Source: CADEED01 sp035286365 (GTDB lineage: Bacteria > Pseudomonadota > Gammaproteobacteria > Steroidobacterales > Steroidobacteraceae). Taken from it: DNA of 29,878 nucleotides. Each line of letters begins with the position of its first letter. Position 1 is the stretch's first letter. The notes under the pieces were generated by a model. The model was not told where the DNA came from, did not search any database, and was given only the letters and a program-made list of their open reading frames with translations. Both the position numbers and the translations under genes were made by a program. Below, piece by piece: positions 14,844 to 22,620 of this stretch. The DNA lies in contig DATHJZ010000212.1 in NCBI GenBank assembly GCA_035286365.1, positions 1 through 29,878 of the forward strand, given 5' to 3'.

Positions 14844-17036
14844 ATGCTGCCGCAGACGGAATTCGAATCGCCCATGCTTGCCAGCGCCCAGGCGCCGGTG
14901 GCGATCGCCGCGCTTACGCAAGATAGAGCGCTGATCGGGCTGCTGCGCAGCACGGTCGACGCCACTTCCGACCTCATCCTCGTCACTTCCGAAGACGAGC
15001 TGCGCCCGCATCTGCACAGCCGGCGCGTGTCCGTCGCGTTGCTGGACAGCATGTTCGTCGAAGGCGATCTCGCCTCGCTCGCCGAGCGCCTGCGCGAGAC
15101 CTGGCCCGACCTCGTGCTCGTGGTAGTTGGAACCGCCGAAGAACAGTCAAAGGTTGCAAGCCAGATCACGTCGGGCGTGGTGTACCGTTTTTTGCACCGA
15201 CCCGTGTCGGCCCCACGCGTGCGGCTGTTCGTGGAGGCGGCACTGCGCCGTCACGAAGTCGAATACGTGGAGCGCACGCTCGAGCAGACGAGCCCGGGTT
15301 TTTCCAAGGTCGAGGCGGCCAAGCCGCGCACGCCCGGCAAGAGCCGAGTTACCTTGTTCGGCATCATCGCCGCGGTGGCGGCGGTTGCCATTGCCGGCGG
15401 CTGGTATTTTCTGTCCGCGCGCGGCGAGAAGCCGGCCGACCAGCCGGAAGCGACAGTAGTTAGCGAAGCGGCAGCCGACCGCGGCGCCGCGGAGTCCTTG
15501 CCGGCGAGCACGCCCGCACCACAGGCGCGGATCCCCGAGGAAACCCCGATGGTCGCGACGCCGAAGCCGGCGCCCGTGGCAGCGCCGGCTGAAGCCGCGC
15601 CAGCGCCTGAACAATCAGTGGCCGATCGCCTGCGCGACGCGCCGCCGGCTGCACACTCCATGGCGCCCGCAGTGCATGTCCCGCCGGCGCAGAAATCCGT
15701 CGCGCAGTCGGACACAGAGCAGACGACGGAAACCGCGCCGCAGACTCCGCCGCCGCCGCCGGTGCTCACCCACGAGCAACTGCTGAACCAGCAACTTGCC
15801 GAGGCCGAAGCGGCGCTGCAGCGCGGCGAATTGGCCACGCCACCCGACCGGAACGCGGTGGAATTGTTTCGCGGCGCCCTCGCGCTCGATCCGGCCAACA
15901 CGCTGGCCAAGGCGGGCCTGGTGCGTGTGGCCGATCGCCTGCTGAGCGCGGCGGAGCGCGCGCTCACGGCGGGGAATCCCGAAGACGCGCGGAACATGGT
16001 GGATGTCGCCGAGACACTCACGCCCGCCACGGCGCGCGGCGCCTTTCTCGCGATGCAGATCGAAATGGAACACGAACGCGCGGCACTGACCCGCGCGCAC
16101 GATTCGGATGCGGAGGACCAGGCAACCAGGGGCGCCACGTATCTGCGGCTGGCCAATGCGCGCCTGCGCGCCGGTTCGCTGATCGAGCCTTCGGAAGACA
16201 ACGCGCGCTTCTATCTGGAAGCGGCGCGCCAGATCGTGCCGGACGATCCGGCGCTCGAGGAGACCACGCGCGCACTGCGGAGGGAATTGCTCACGCGCGC
16301 CGCCAATGCCGCCAACACCGGCAACGCCGCCGACACCGAGCGCTGGCTCGCCAATGCCGACGCTGCCGGCGCCGGCCGCCAGGAAATGACCGCCGTTCGC
16401 CGCCTGCTGCAGGACACGTTGATCGGCACGCGCGCCGGCAAGATCACGACGCTGGCGCAGTCCTTCAATGCGGCACTGGCCGCAAACAGCTTGCTGCAGC
16501 CTGCCAACGGCAGCGCCAAGTCCTATCTACTGGCACTGATCAACGCCGATGCGGGAAACCCGGCAGTGGCCAGCGCCCGGGCTCAACTGGGCACCGCATA
16601 TCTTCGCGAGATGAAATCCGCGCTGACGCGCGGCGATCTCACCGCCGCGGACGCGTGGTTGCTCGAGGTACACACGATCGGCTTCGCGAGCCGCGAACTC
16701 GACGCCACCGAAACCGATCTGACCGCCGCGCGCGCCGCGGCCGCGCAACGCAACTCGGTGGTGGGCGCGAATTCGCTGGCTCGCATCGAATACGTGGCGC
16801 CAAAAATCCCGAACACGATCAGCACTCGCGCCCTGAAGGGCTGGATCGAACTCGAGTTCACGGTGCGCACCGACGGTTCGACCGCCGACATCGTCGTGAC
16901 CAACGCGAGCCCGCGCAAGGTATTCGACTCCTCCGCGATCTACGCGATCAGTCAGTGGCGATACAAACCGGTGCTCCAGAACGGCAAGCCGGTCGACCAG
17001 CGCGCCGCCGTGCGCATCAGGTTCTCGGAAGAATAA
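14844..17036 (+). CDS. Receiver-like / TPR / TonB C-terminal domain fusion membrane protein
   Basis: A 730-residue protein with an unusual domain order. Residues 18-130 resemble a response-regulator receiver: D68 (VALLDSMF) sits at the phosphoacceptor place and T97 at the switch position, but the acidic pair is replaced by TQ and the conserved Lys before Pro is R119 (FLHRPV). A membrane helix follows at about 168-190, then a Pro/Ala/Glu linker to about 310, TPR-like helices (about 310-620), and a TonB C-terminal domain at about 645-730 (KGWIELEFTVRTDGSTADIV, then ISQWRYKPVLQNGKPV). The topology would put the receiver in the cytoplasm and TonB_C in the periplasm. A TTG at 14811 and an ATG at 14874 are alternative starts; no start has a strong ribosome binding site. 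First gene of a three-gene operon. Confidence 0.88.
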   Translation: MLPQTEFESPMLASAQAPVAIAALTQDRALIGLLRSTVDATSDLILVTSEDELRPHLHSRRVSVALLDSMFVEGDLASLAERLRETWPDLVLVVVGTAEEQSKVASQITSGVVYRFLHRPVSAPRVRLFVEAALRRHEVEYVERTLEQTSPGFSKVEAAKPRTPGKSRVTLFGIIAAVAAVAIAGGWYFLSARGEKPADQPEATVVSEAAADRGAAESLPASTPAPQARIPEETPMVATPKPAPVAAPAEAAPAPEQSVADRLRDAPPAAHSMAPAVHVPPAQKSVAQSDTEQTTETAPQTPPPPPVLTHEQLLNQQLAEAEAALQRGELATPPDRNAVELFRGALALDPANTLAKAGLVRVADRLLSAAERALTAGNPEDARNMVDVAETLTPATARGAFLAMQIEMEHERAALTRAHDSDAEDQATRGATYLRLANARLRAGSLIEPSEDNARFYLEAARQIVPDDPALEETTRALRRELLTRAANAANTGNAADTERWLANADAAGAGRQEMTAVRRLLQDTLIGTRAGKITTLAQSFNAALAANSLLQPANGSAKSYLLALINADAGNPAVASARAQLGTAYLREMKSALTRGDLTAADAWLLEVHTIGFASRELDATETDLTAARAAAAQRNSVVGANSLARIEYVAPKIPNTISTRALKGWIELEFTVRTDGSTADIVVTNASPRKVFDSSAIYAISQWRYKPVLQNGKPVDQRAAVRIRFSEE

Positions 17037-17040
17037 GAAA

Positions 17041-18651
17041 ATGGAAGCGCCGCGCACACAAAGATTCCTGATCGTCGAAGACGACGACAAGTATGCCCAG
17101 TGGCTGCAGCACTCCGTGAGTTCGGGCTGGCCGGCCGGCTCGATCGTCATCATGGACTGGACGTCGTTCGGCCGCGTGCGCACCGCCATGACCGTACGCG
17201 ACTACGACATCGTGATGCTGGCGCTGGATTTTCCGGAGGCGATCGAAGATCCGCACGACAGCTTCGACTGGATCCGCAAGCTGCGCTCGCAGCCTGGCTT
17301 CCCGGAGATGATTATTCTGGCCACCGCCGGCAGCGAGCTCGCCGCGATCCGCACGCTGCGGCTCGGCGCCGCCGACTATCTACCCAAGCGCCTGCTGACG
17401 CCGGCGCGCATTCAGCGCTCCATCAAGATCACGCTGCGCGCCATTGACAAGGAAGCCCAGCGGCGCGCCGAACGCCTGGCGCCCGCGCCCGGCGCGAATC
17501 TGCACGTTTCCACGCAGACCGGCGCTACGCTTGCGAAAGCCGCGCTGGTGGCGAGCGTGCCGACGCCGTCGGGTCCGCCGCCGCACATTTCCACGCACAC
17601 GGGTGCAACCCTGGCGCGCGCCGCAACGGCCGCCATGACGCCGGCCGCGTCCGCCGTTGCCGCAGCGCCCATGCCCGTCCCAGCGGTCGACTTCGCGAAC
17701 GATCCGGCGGCGCGTTCACTGCCCGCGATCTGCGACTCGCAGCCCGCGGCCGTGAAGGAATCCAAGCCGGTCGCGCCGAATATTCACCAGATCCCGGGAT
17801 ACACGATCCTGCAGAAGATAGGCGAGTCCGAAGCCGCCGCCGTCTATCTGGCGATCGCCGAGGATCTCGGCCACAACGTGGCGCTGAAGATCTCCAAGCG
17901 CAGGCACACCGGCGAAGCGAACCCCAACGACACCGGTCAGCGTTCCATCATGTTCCAGCGCGAGTTCGAAGCGATCGCCGCGCTCGATCATCCCTCGATC
18001 ATCGACCTGTTCGACTACGGCATTCACGAAGGCGTCGAATACCTGGCGATGGAATATTTCCCCTGCGGCGACTTGAAGGCACGCCTGCAGAACCCGTTGA
18101 CCGCCGACGAGGCCATCGCGTTCCTCAAGGAGATCGCGCTGTCGCTCAAGGTGGTGCACGAGGCCGGCATCATTCACCGCGACTTGAAGCCGCCGAACGT
18201 GATGCTGCGCGACGATGGCAGCGTGGTGCTCATCGATTTTGGATTGGCGCGCAGCCTCCTCGGGGGCGACGGCAGCACGCGCACCGGCGTATTGCGCGGC
18301 TCTCCTTACTACATGAGTCCCGAGCAGGCGCAGGGTGAGGCGCTCGACGCCCGTACCGATCTGTACAGCCTGGGAGTGATCCTCTACGAGATGCTCGCGG
18401 GCAAGAAGCCCTATCTCGGCGCCTCGGCCATCGATGTGCTGCAACAGCACGTGATGGCGCCAGTGCCCGAGTTGCCCGTGCACCAGTTGTCCTACCAACC
18501 GCTGCTCGAGCGGTTGATGTCGAAATCGCGCGAGCATCGCATTGCCTCCTGCGATGAGCTGCTGATCGCGATCGAACAGGTGTCGCGCGCCGCGAGCGAC
18601 GGCGGCAGCGTCGATCCGGCCACGCTGGTCACCGCGGGGAGCGCGAGCTGA
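17041..18651 (+). CDS. Receiver domain - Ser/Thr protein kinase hybrid
   Basis: A 536-residue cytoplasmic protein. Residues 8-130 are a receiver with the acidic cluster VEDDD (12-16), T/S switch (ATAGS) and conserved Lys (YLPKRL), but the phosphoacceptor position is A61 (VMLALDFP), with D63 two residues on. A linker (about 140-245) holds a repeated HxSTxTGATLAxAA motif. A Hanks-type kinase follows at about 254-520: K283 in VALKIS, HRDLKPPN with D381, IDFGLAR with D399, and GSPYYMSPEQ. The glycine loop is degenerate (IGESEAAAVYLA instead of GxGxxG). GGAAGA precedes the start, 4 bases after the TonB-fusion stop. Kinase activity is likely but untested; the receiver probably cannot take phosphate at the usual place. 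Confidence 0.92.
   Translation: MEAPRTQRFLIVEDDDKYAQWLQHSVSSGWPAGSIVIMDWTSFGRVRTAMTVRDYDIVMLALDFPEAIEDPHDSFDWIRKLRSQPGFPEMIILATAGSELAAIRTLRLGAADYLPKRLLTPARIQRSIKITLRAIDKEAQRRAERLAPAPGANLHVSTQTGATLAKAALVASVPTPSGPPPHISTHTGATLARAATAAMTPAASAVAAAPMPVPAVDFANDPAARSLPAICDSQPAAVKESKPVAPNIHQIPGYTILQKIGESEAAAVYLAIAEDLGHNVALKISKRRHTGEANPNDTGQRSIMFQREFEAIAALDHPSIIDLFDYGIHEGVEYLAMEYFPCGDLKARLQNPLTADEAIAFLKEIALSLKVVHEAGIIHRDLKPPNVMLRDDGSVVLIDFGLARSLLGGDGSTRTGVLRGSPYYMSPEQAQGEALDARTDLYSLGVILYEMLAGKKPYLGASAIDVLQQHVMAPVPELPVHQLSYQPLLERLMSKSREHRIASCDELLIAIEQVSRAASDGGSVDPATLVTAGSAS
17503..17625 (+). repeat. Two imperfect copies of a 42-base repeat in the kinase linker
   Basis: Copies at 17503-17544 and 17584-17625, 81 bases apart, encode HVSTQTGATLAKAA (residues 155-168) and HISTHTGATLARAA (residues 182-195). 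Ten of 14 residues are identical while many third codon bases differ, so the protein sequence, not the DNA, seems to be kept. They are Ser/Thr-rich and sit between receiver and kinase, where autophosphorylation sites would be plausible. Confidence 0.7.
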
Positions 18652-18653
18652 CA

Positions 18654-20762
18654 ATGGAATACGTCAACTTCCCCATCGTGGCATTAGGGTTGGCGCTGAT
18701 CTGCCTGATCGGCGTGACCATCTACGCGATCACCCAGCGCGGCAGCCTGCGTTCACGCGACGAACAGCTGGTCGTGGCACGCGCGCAGTCCTACGCGATG
18801 CTCGAGCTCAGCCAGGCGGGTGTGCTGTTCCTCGACCGCGAGCACAGGCTCATGGGCGAAGCATCGTCGGCGGCACCGGAATTGTTGGGCCACATCTGCG
18901 TGGCGGGCACGGCGTTCGTGCAGGTGATCGCCGAGCTCGTGCCGGTCAACGTCCGGCGCGACGCCGTGACGTATCTGGAATCGCTGTGGAAGGCGGAGCC
19001 CAGCGCGATGGTCGACGCCACGCTCAATCCGCTGGCGAAAGTTCATTCCGGCGCGCGCCATCTAGCGATTCGCTTCTCGCGGCTGGTCGTCGACGGCCGC
19101 GTGCATCACGTCATCGTGTCGATCGAACGCATTTCCGCGCCGCGCCTCGTGCCGCACACCATCGAAGTGCCGGTGCTCAACGAGGAGACTTTCGCGAAGC
19201 GGCTCGCCGGCGAGACTGGTTTGCGCGCGGCGCTGGTAGCATCCCTGGCCGACGAGCTGATAGAGCCCGGTTCCGCGGCACAGCCTGCCCCGGTAACTGC
19301 ATTGCCAGCGATGCCGGCACCGCACCCCATGCTCACCGGCGAGTTCGAACTCGGGCCCCTGGACGTGACCGAAGATTCCCTGCCCTCGATGCCGAAGGCC
19401 CGGCCGGATACGCCGACCATGACCCTGCCGTCGCTGGCGCACATTGCCGTTGACAGCACCGCCGCCAACTCGCGCTCGCTGCCGGCGATGGACGCGCTCG
19501 AGAATTCCATCGGCAGTCCCGAGATCGCGCAGCACCTGGCGACCACCATCACCTCGCCGGACACCGCCCCGGCGCGCGCTGCCGCGAGAAAGCCCGCGCA
19601 CATCGATGCGCCCGCCGTCATCGATCCACCGGATCCGCGCCTCAACGAAGTGCTCAAGGAAGTGATGCACGTCGACCCCGCCCGGCTCGAGAATTTCCTC
19701 GGCGAGGCGCGTGATCGGGCCGGCCAGCTGCGCGCCATCCTCAAACTACCCGCGCGCGAGCCGCAGGCGTTCCGCGAAAAGCTCGTGCTCATCCTCGAGC
19801 TGATTCGCGGCGTGCACGCGCGCGCCGAACGCCTGCCGCTGCCGTCCGTGTGCGAGCGCGCCGAACGCTTCGAAGAGGCGCTCGGCAGGCTGCGCGACAA
19901 GCAGACCCTGTCCGGCAACGATTTCCTGCCGCTCGCCGTGAAGCTGGATGATCTGCTCAGCCATCTCGCCATCCAGGGTGAAGTGGTGACCCGCTTGCGC
20001 GAATGGCGGACGCTGAACGGCAGTGGCGAGAATCCCGCCCCTGAACAACCGGCAATAGACGTGACACAGCGTTCGGCCACCGCGACCGGCACCACGATCC
20101 GGCAACCGCAACTGCGCAGGGCCGCTGCGCACGGCGATGCGAGCAGCGCGATTTCGAAGCCACCCTCCGCAACGCAGAAGACCGCGCGCCTGTCCGATCT
20201 GTCGCAGGAGAGCCTCGAGGAGATGTCGCACTTCCTCGCGGACATGTATTCCAAGCGCGTGTCGTTGGTCGTCGTCGGCCTCGAAGATGTGCCGCGCGGC
20301 TACCGCCGCACCGTCGAGAAGATTCTCGGCCAGCTCATTCACAACGCGATTCGCCACGGCGTGGAGACGCCGGCCGATCGGGTGGTCCAGGACAAGCCCG
20401 AGATCGGCACCGTGGCCGTGCAGTTCGCGCGTGCCGGCGGCGATGGATATCAGCTGAGCGTGCAGGACGATGGCCGCGGTCTGGATCACGACAAGATTCG
20501 CGCCGAGGCTGTGCGCCAGGGCGTGCTCACCGCCGACGTCGCGGCCACCCTTGACGTGCGCAAGCTGGCGGGACTGATCTTCCGCCCGGGCTTCACGACC
20601 GTCAGCGCGGGCGGCGCGCGCGGCATCGGAATGGACCAGGTGCGCGACCTGGTGACCAAGGCTGGCGGGCGCGTGGGCATCGCCACGAAGTCGGGTGAGT
20701 ACACGCGCTTCCGAATCACGCTGCCACACGAGAAGAAGGCGACGAACGCCGCTGTAGCGTAA
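18654..20762 (+). CDS. Membrane-anchored CheA-like histidine kinase with PAS-like and degenerate Hpt-like domains
   Basis: A 702-residue protein. An N-terminal membrane helix (about 7-27) is followed by a PAS-like region (about 45-165, LELSQAGVLFLDREHRLMGE), a variable linker to 335, and a four-helix P1/Hpt-like segment (about 340-440). There the usual HxxKG appears as E382-L-I-R-G, so the phospho-His seems lost. The C-terminal CheA-type ATPase (about 515-695) is complete: N-box LIHNAIRHG (H563), G1 DDGRGLD (605), F-box IFRPGFTT, and G2 GARGIGMDQ (about 654). No CheW-like P5 domain is present. The start is 2 bases after the kinase stop. It may regulate or phosphorylate the partners of this operon; catalysis is inferred from motifs only. 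Confidence 0.9.
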   Translation: MEYVNFPIVALGLALICLIGVTIYAITQRGSLRSRDEQLVVARAQSYAMLELSQAGVLFLDREHRLMGEASSAAPELLGHICVAGTAFVQVIAELVPVNVRRDAVTYLESLWKAEPSAMVDATLNPLAKVHSGARHLAIRFSRLVVDGRVHHVIVSIERISAPRLVPHTIEVPVLNEETFAKRLAGETGLRAALVASLADELIEPGSAAQPAPVTALPAMPAPHPMLTGEFELGPLDVTEDSLPSMPKARPDTPTMTLPSLAHIAVDSTAANSRSLPAMDALENSIGSPEIAQHLATTITSPDTAPARAAARKPAHIDAPAVIDPPDPRLNEVLKEVMHVDPARLENFLGEARDRAGQLRAILKLPAREPQAFREKLVLILELIRGVHARAERLPLPSVCERAERFEEALGRLRDKQTLSGNDFLPLAVKLDDLLSHLAIQGEVVTRLREWRTLNGSGENPAPEQPAIDVTQRSATATGTTIRQPQLRRAAAHGDASSAISKPPSATQKTARLSDLSQESLEEMSHFLADMYSKRVSLVVVGLEDVPRGYRRTVEKILGQLIHNAIRHGVETPADRVVQDKPEIGTVAVQFARAGGDGYQLSVQDDGRGLDHDKIRAEAVRQGVLTADVAATLDVRKLAGLIFRPGFTTVSAGGARGIGMDQVRDLVTKAGGRVGIATKSGEYTRFRITLPHEKKATNAAVA

Positions 20763-20785
20763 GAGCTGGTGCTCGCGCTGCTAAC

Positions 20786-20959
20786 TCACGCGCGTGCGCC
20801 GGTGCGCCTTTCGTCGCCGGGTGTGAACAGGAAAAAGAGGAAGAACGCGGTGATCAACGTGGCGGTCTGGAATCGCATGTAGACGCTCTGGCTGACCGCG
20901 ATCGGTGAGCGCGCACCGGCTCTGCCGGGCAACCAACGGTAATTAGATAGTCGGTTCAT
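20786..20959 (-). CDS. Small membrane peptide (57 aa) downstream of KTSC gene
   Basis: A 57-residue open frame starting MNRLSNYRWLPG, with a strongly hydrophobic stretch near residues 33-46 (ATLITAFFLFFLFT) flanked by charges, fitting one membrane helix. GAGG lies 4 bases before the ATG, which begins 6 bases after the KTSC stop, so it is likely translated from the same message. I do not recognise the family. The 23 bases between its stop and that of the CheA-like gene hold no terminator. Confidence 0.5.
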   Translation of the reverse strand: MNRLSNYRWLPGRAGARSPIAVSQSVYMRFQTATLITAFFLFFLFTPGDERRTGARA

Positions 20960-20965
20960 GGATCC

Positions 20966-21163
20966 TCAGTGAATACGCTCGTACCGGAATCGATCGCGGA
21001 TCTGGGCATTGAAAAACTCCCCCTTCGAAAACGCGCGCCGCATCTGCGCATAGGTCTCCTCGGGGACATCGTGATACGCGTAGCGCCGGCCGGATACGAA
21101 CTGCAGATCCAGCCGCCGCTGCACGGGGTCGTAGTGATAGTAGCGAATGACGCTCGACGGCAT
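20966..21163 (-). CDS. KTSC domain protein
   Basis: A 65-residue single-domain protein: MPSSVIRYYHYDPVQRRLDL, FVSGRRYAYHDVPEETYAQM and AFSKGEFFNAQIRDRFRYER match the KTSC pattern (SSxI, Y-D, V-F-xxG-Y-Y-VP, G-FN-I-Y). The domain is known from lysyl-tRNA-synthetase-associated and stand-alone small proteins; its function is unclear. The ATG at 21163 starts at the conserved SS motif; a TTG two codons upstream is also possible. It follows the MFS gene on the minus strand. The 117 bases between them contain a 6-bp hairpin (21203-21220) but no poly-T. Confidence 0.82.
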   Translation of the reverse strand: MPSSVIRYYHYDPVQRRLDLQFVSGRRYAYHDVPEETYAQMRRAFSKGEFFNAQIRDRFRYERIH

Positions 21164-21280
21164 CCTCAAGCGACGCGCCAGAATCGACGATGTTCCCGCG
21201 CTCGACCGATCGCGCGGTCGTCCTATGAATACGCAGGAGTTTTCCGACGCCGCGCTTCCGCAATCGAAGCAGACAACCGC

Positions 21281-22576
21281 TCAGTTCTTCTCGCGGTCAT
21301 GCCGGCGGCCCAGCCACCAGCCGTTGAACGCCCACAGCGCGGCAATGCCCGCGGTAAACAGCGCCTCAACCGTGCCCGTCATGCCGATGGCCTCGAGAAA
21401 TTTCTTGAGCTGCGCAAAGCCCGCATCGGCAATGCGGTACACGGCGACATCGATGAGGTTCTTCGCCTTGTACTTGCTCTCCTTGTCGACCTTGCTGAAC
21501 AGCATCTCGCGACCCGGACGGATGAAGGCGTATTCACCCCACCGGCGGATCACCATGGCCACGGCCAGCACGATGAATGTGCCCGACAGCGCGAACACGG
21601 TGAGACCGAAGATCATCACCACCGGCACCATGACGAGCAGCAGCGTGAGGCCGAACCGCGTCGCGATGAAACCGGTCAGGAACAGCTGCGTGAAGATCAC
21701 CAGGCCCTGGACGATGGTGTCGAGATTGGCGAACACCTGCGTGCGCTTGGCGATCTCTTCGAACTGATCTTCGACCAGCTTCAGCTGCTCGAAGTAGAGA
21801 AAGGTGTTGATCGCCGACACACCGACGACGAACAACATGATGCCGATGAGATAGGGAGAGCGCAGCACGAGCATGACGCCCGCGAACGGATTGCCACCGA
21901 GCGCACGATCTTTCTCCGACAACTGCGCGGGAGTGCTGGCGGTGCCCGCTTCCGGCTCGAGCGAACGCCATTGCGCGATCAACACGCGCTGCAGGAAGAC
22001 CGCGATGATGAACATGCCGGCGCCGAGATAAAGGATGCCGCTGTTGCCGACGCGCGTGACGATGAGGCTGGTGATGAGCGGACCGATGAACGCGCCGGCA
22101 GTGCCACCCGCCGCGATGATTCCGAACAGCCGCTTGGTCTGCCGGCTCGAGAGAATCTCGAGCATGAAGCTCCAGAACACGGAGACGAGCAGCAGATTCA
22201 TCACACTGATGCCGACGTAGAAGCAGCGCGCCAGCACCTGGTTCTTTGGATCGTTTTCGAAAACAACCGCGGCGACGATGAACCCCAGTGCCATGAAGCC
22301 GTAGATCGCCGGCAGCAACACGGCTCGCCGGACACGCGCCACCAGCCAGCCGTAGAAAGGGACGATGAGAATGGCGAACAGCGCCGTAAAGCCCCACAGA
22401 TTCTGCGTGGCCTCGCGTCCGAGAATCGTGCCGATAGTTTCGCGCACGGGCCGCACTGCGAAGTAACCGCCCAGCACGCAGAACAGCAGGAAGAATCCGC
22501 TGATGACGATCTTTCGTTCGCTGGGATTGTCGAGAAAACCGAGGAAGGAATTGTCGCGCGCGGGAGGTGTATTCAT
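21281..22576 (-). CDS. MFS-type transporter related to nucleotide (ATP/ADP) translocases
   Basis: A 431-residue integral inner-membrane protein with about 11-12 helices. The start (FLDNPSERKIVISGFFLLFC, then LGGYFAVRPVRETIGTILG) and later segments (EILSSRQTKRLFGIIAAGGT and IRRWGEYAFIRPGREMLFSK with SKYKAKNLIDVAVYR) match the bacterial group annotated as NTP/NDP exchange transporter-like MFS proteins. The cytoplasmic R-P-x-R-E-M and KYKAKN motifs are typical of that group. The true substrate in free-living bacteria is unknown. It lies 44 bases after the beta-CASP gene in a minus-strand run. Confidence 0.88.
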   Translation of the reverse strand: MNTPPARDNSFLGFLDNPSERKIVISGFFLLFCVLGGYFAVRPVRETIGTILGREATQNLWGFTALFAILIVPFYGWLVARVRRAVLLPAIYGFMALGFIVAAVVFENDPKNQVLARCFYVGISVMNLLLVSVFWSFMLEILSSRQTKRLFGIIAAGGTAGAFIGPLITSLIVTRVGNSGILYLGAGMFIIAVFLQRVLIAQWRSLEPEAGTASTPAQLSEKDRALGGNPFAGVMLVLRSPYLIGIMLFVVGVSAINTFLYFEQLKLVEDQFEEIAKRTQVFANLDTIVQGLVIFTQLFLTGFIATRFGLTLLLVMVPVVMIFGLTVFALSGTFIVLAVAMVIRRWGEYAFIRPGREMLFSKVDKESKYKAKNLIDVAVYRIADAGFAQLKKFLEAIGMTGTVEALFTAGIAALWAFNGWWLGRRHDREKN

Positions 22577-22620
22577 CCTGGGTCTGCTTTCCTGTCGGTC
22601 GCGTTGTTAGGCGGTGGATT

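Noticed and set aside
21203..21220. CGACCG/CGGTCG hairpin between the MFS and KTSC genes
   Set aside because: No T-run on either strand; short stem expected by chance at this GC content.
20943..21263. Minus-strand open frame of 106 codons overlapping the KTSC gene in another frame
   Set aside because: KTSC conservation fixes the other frame.
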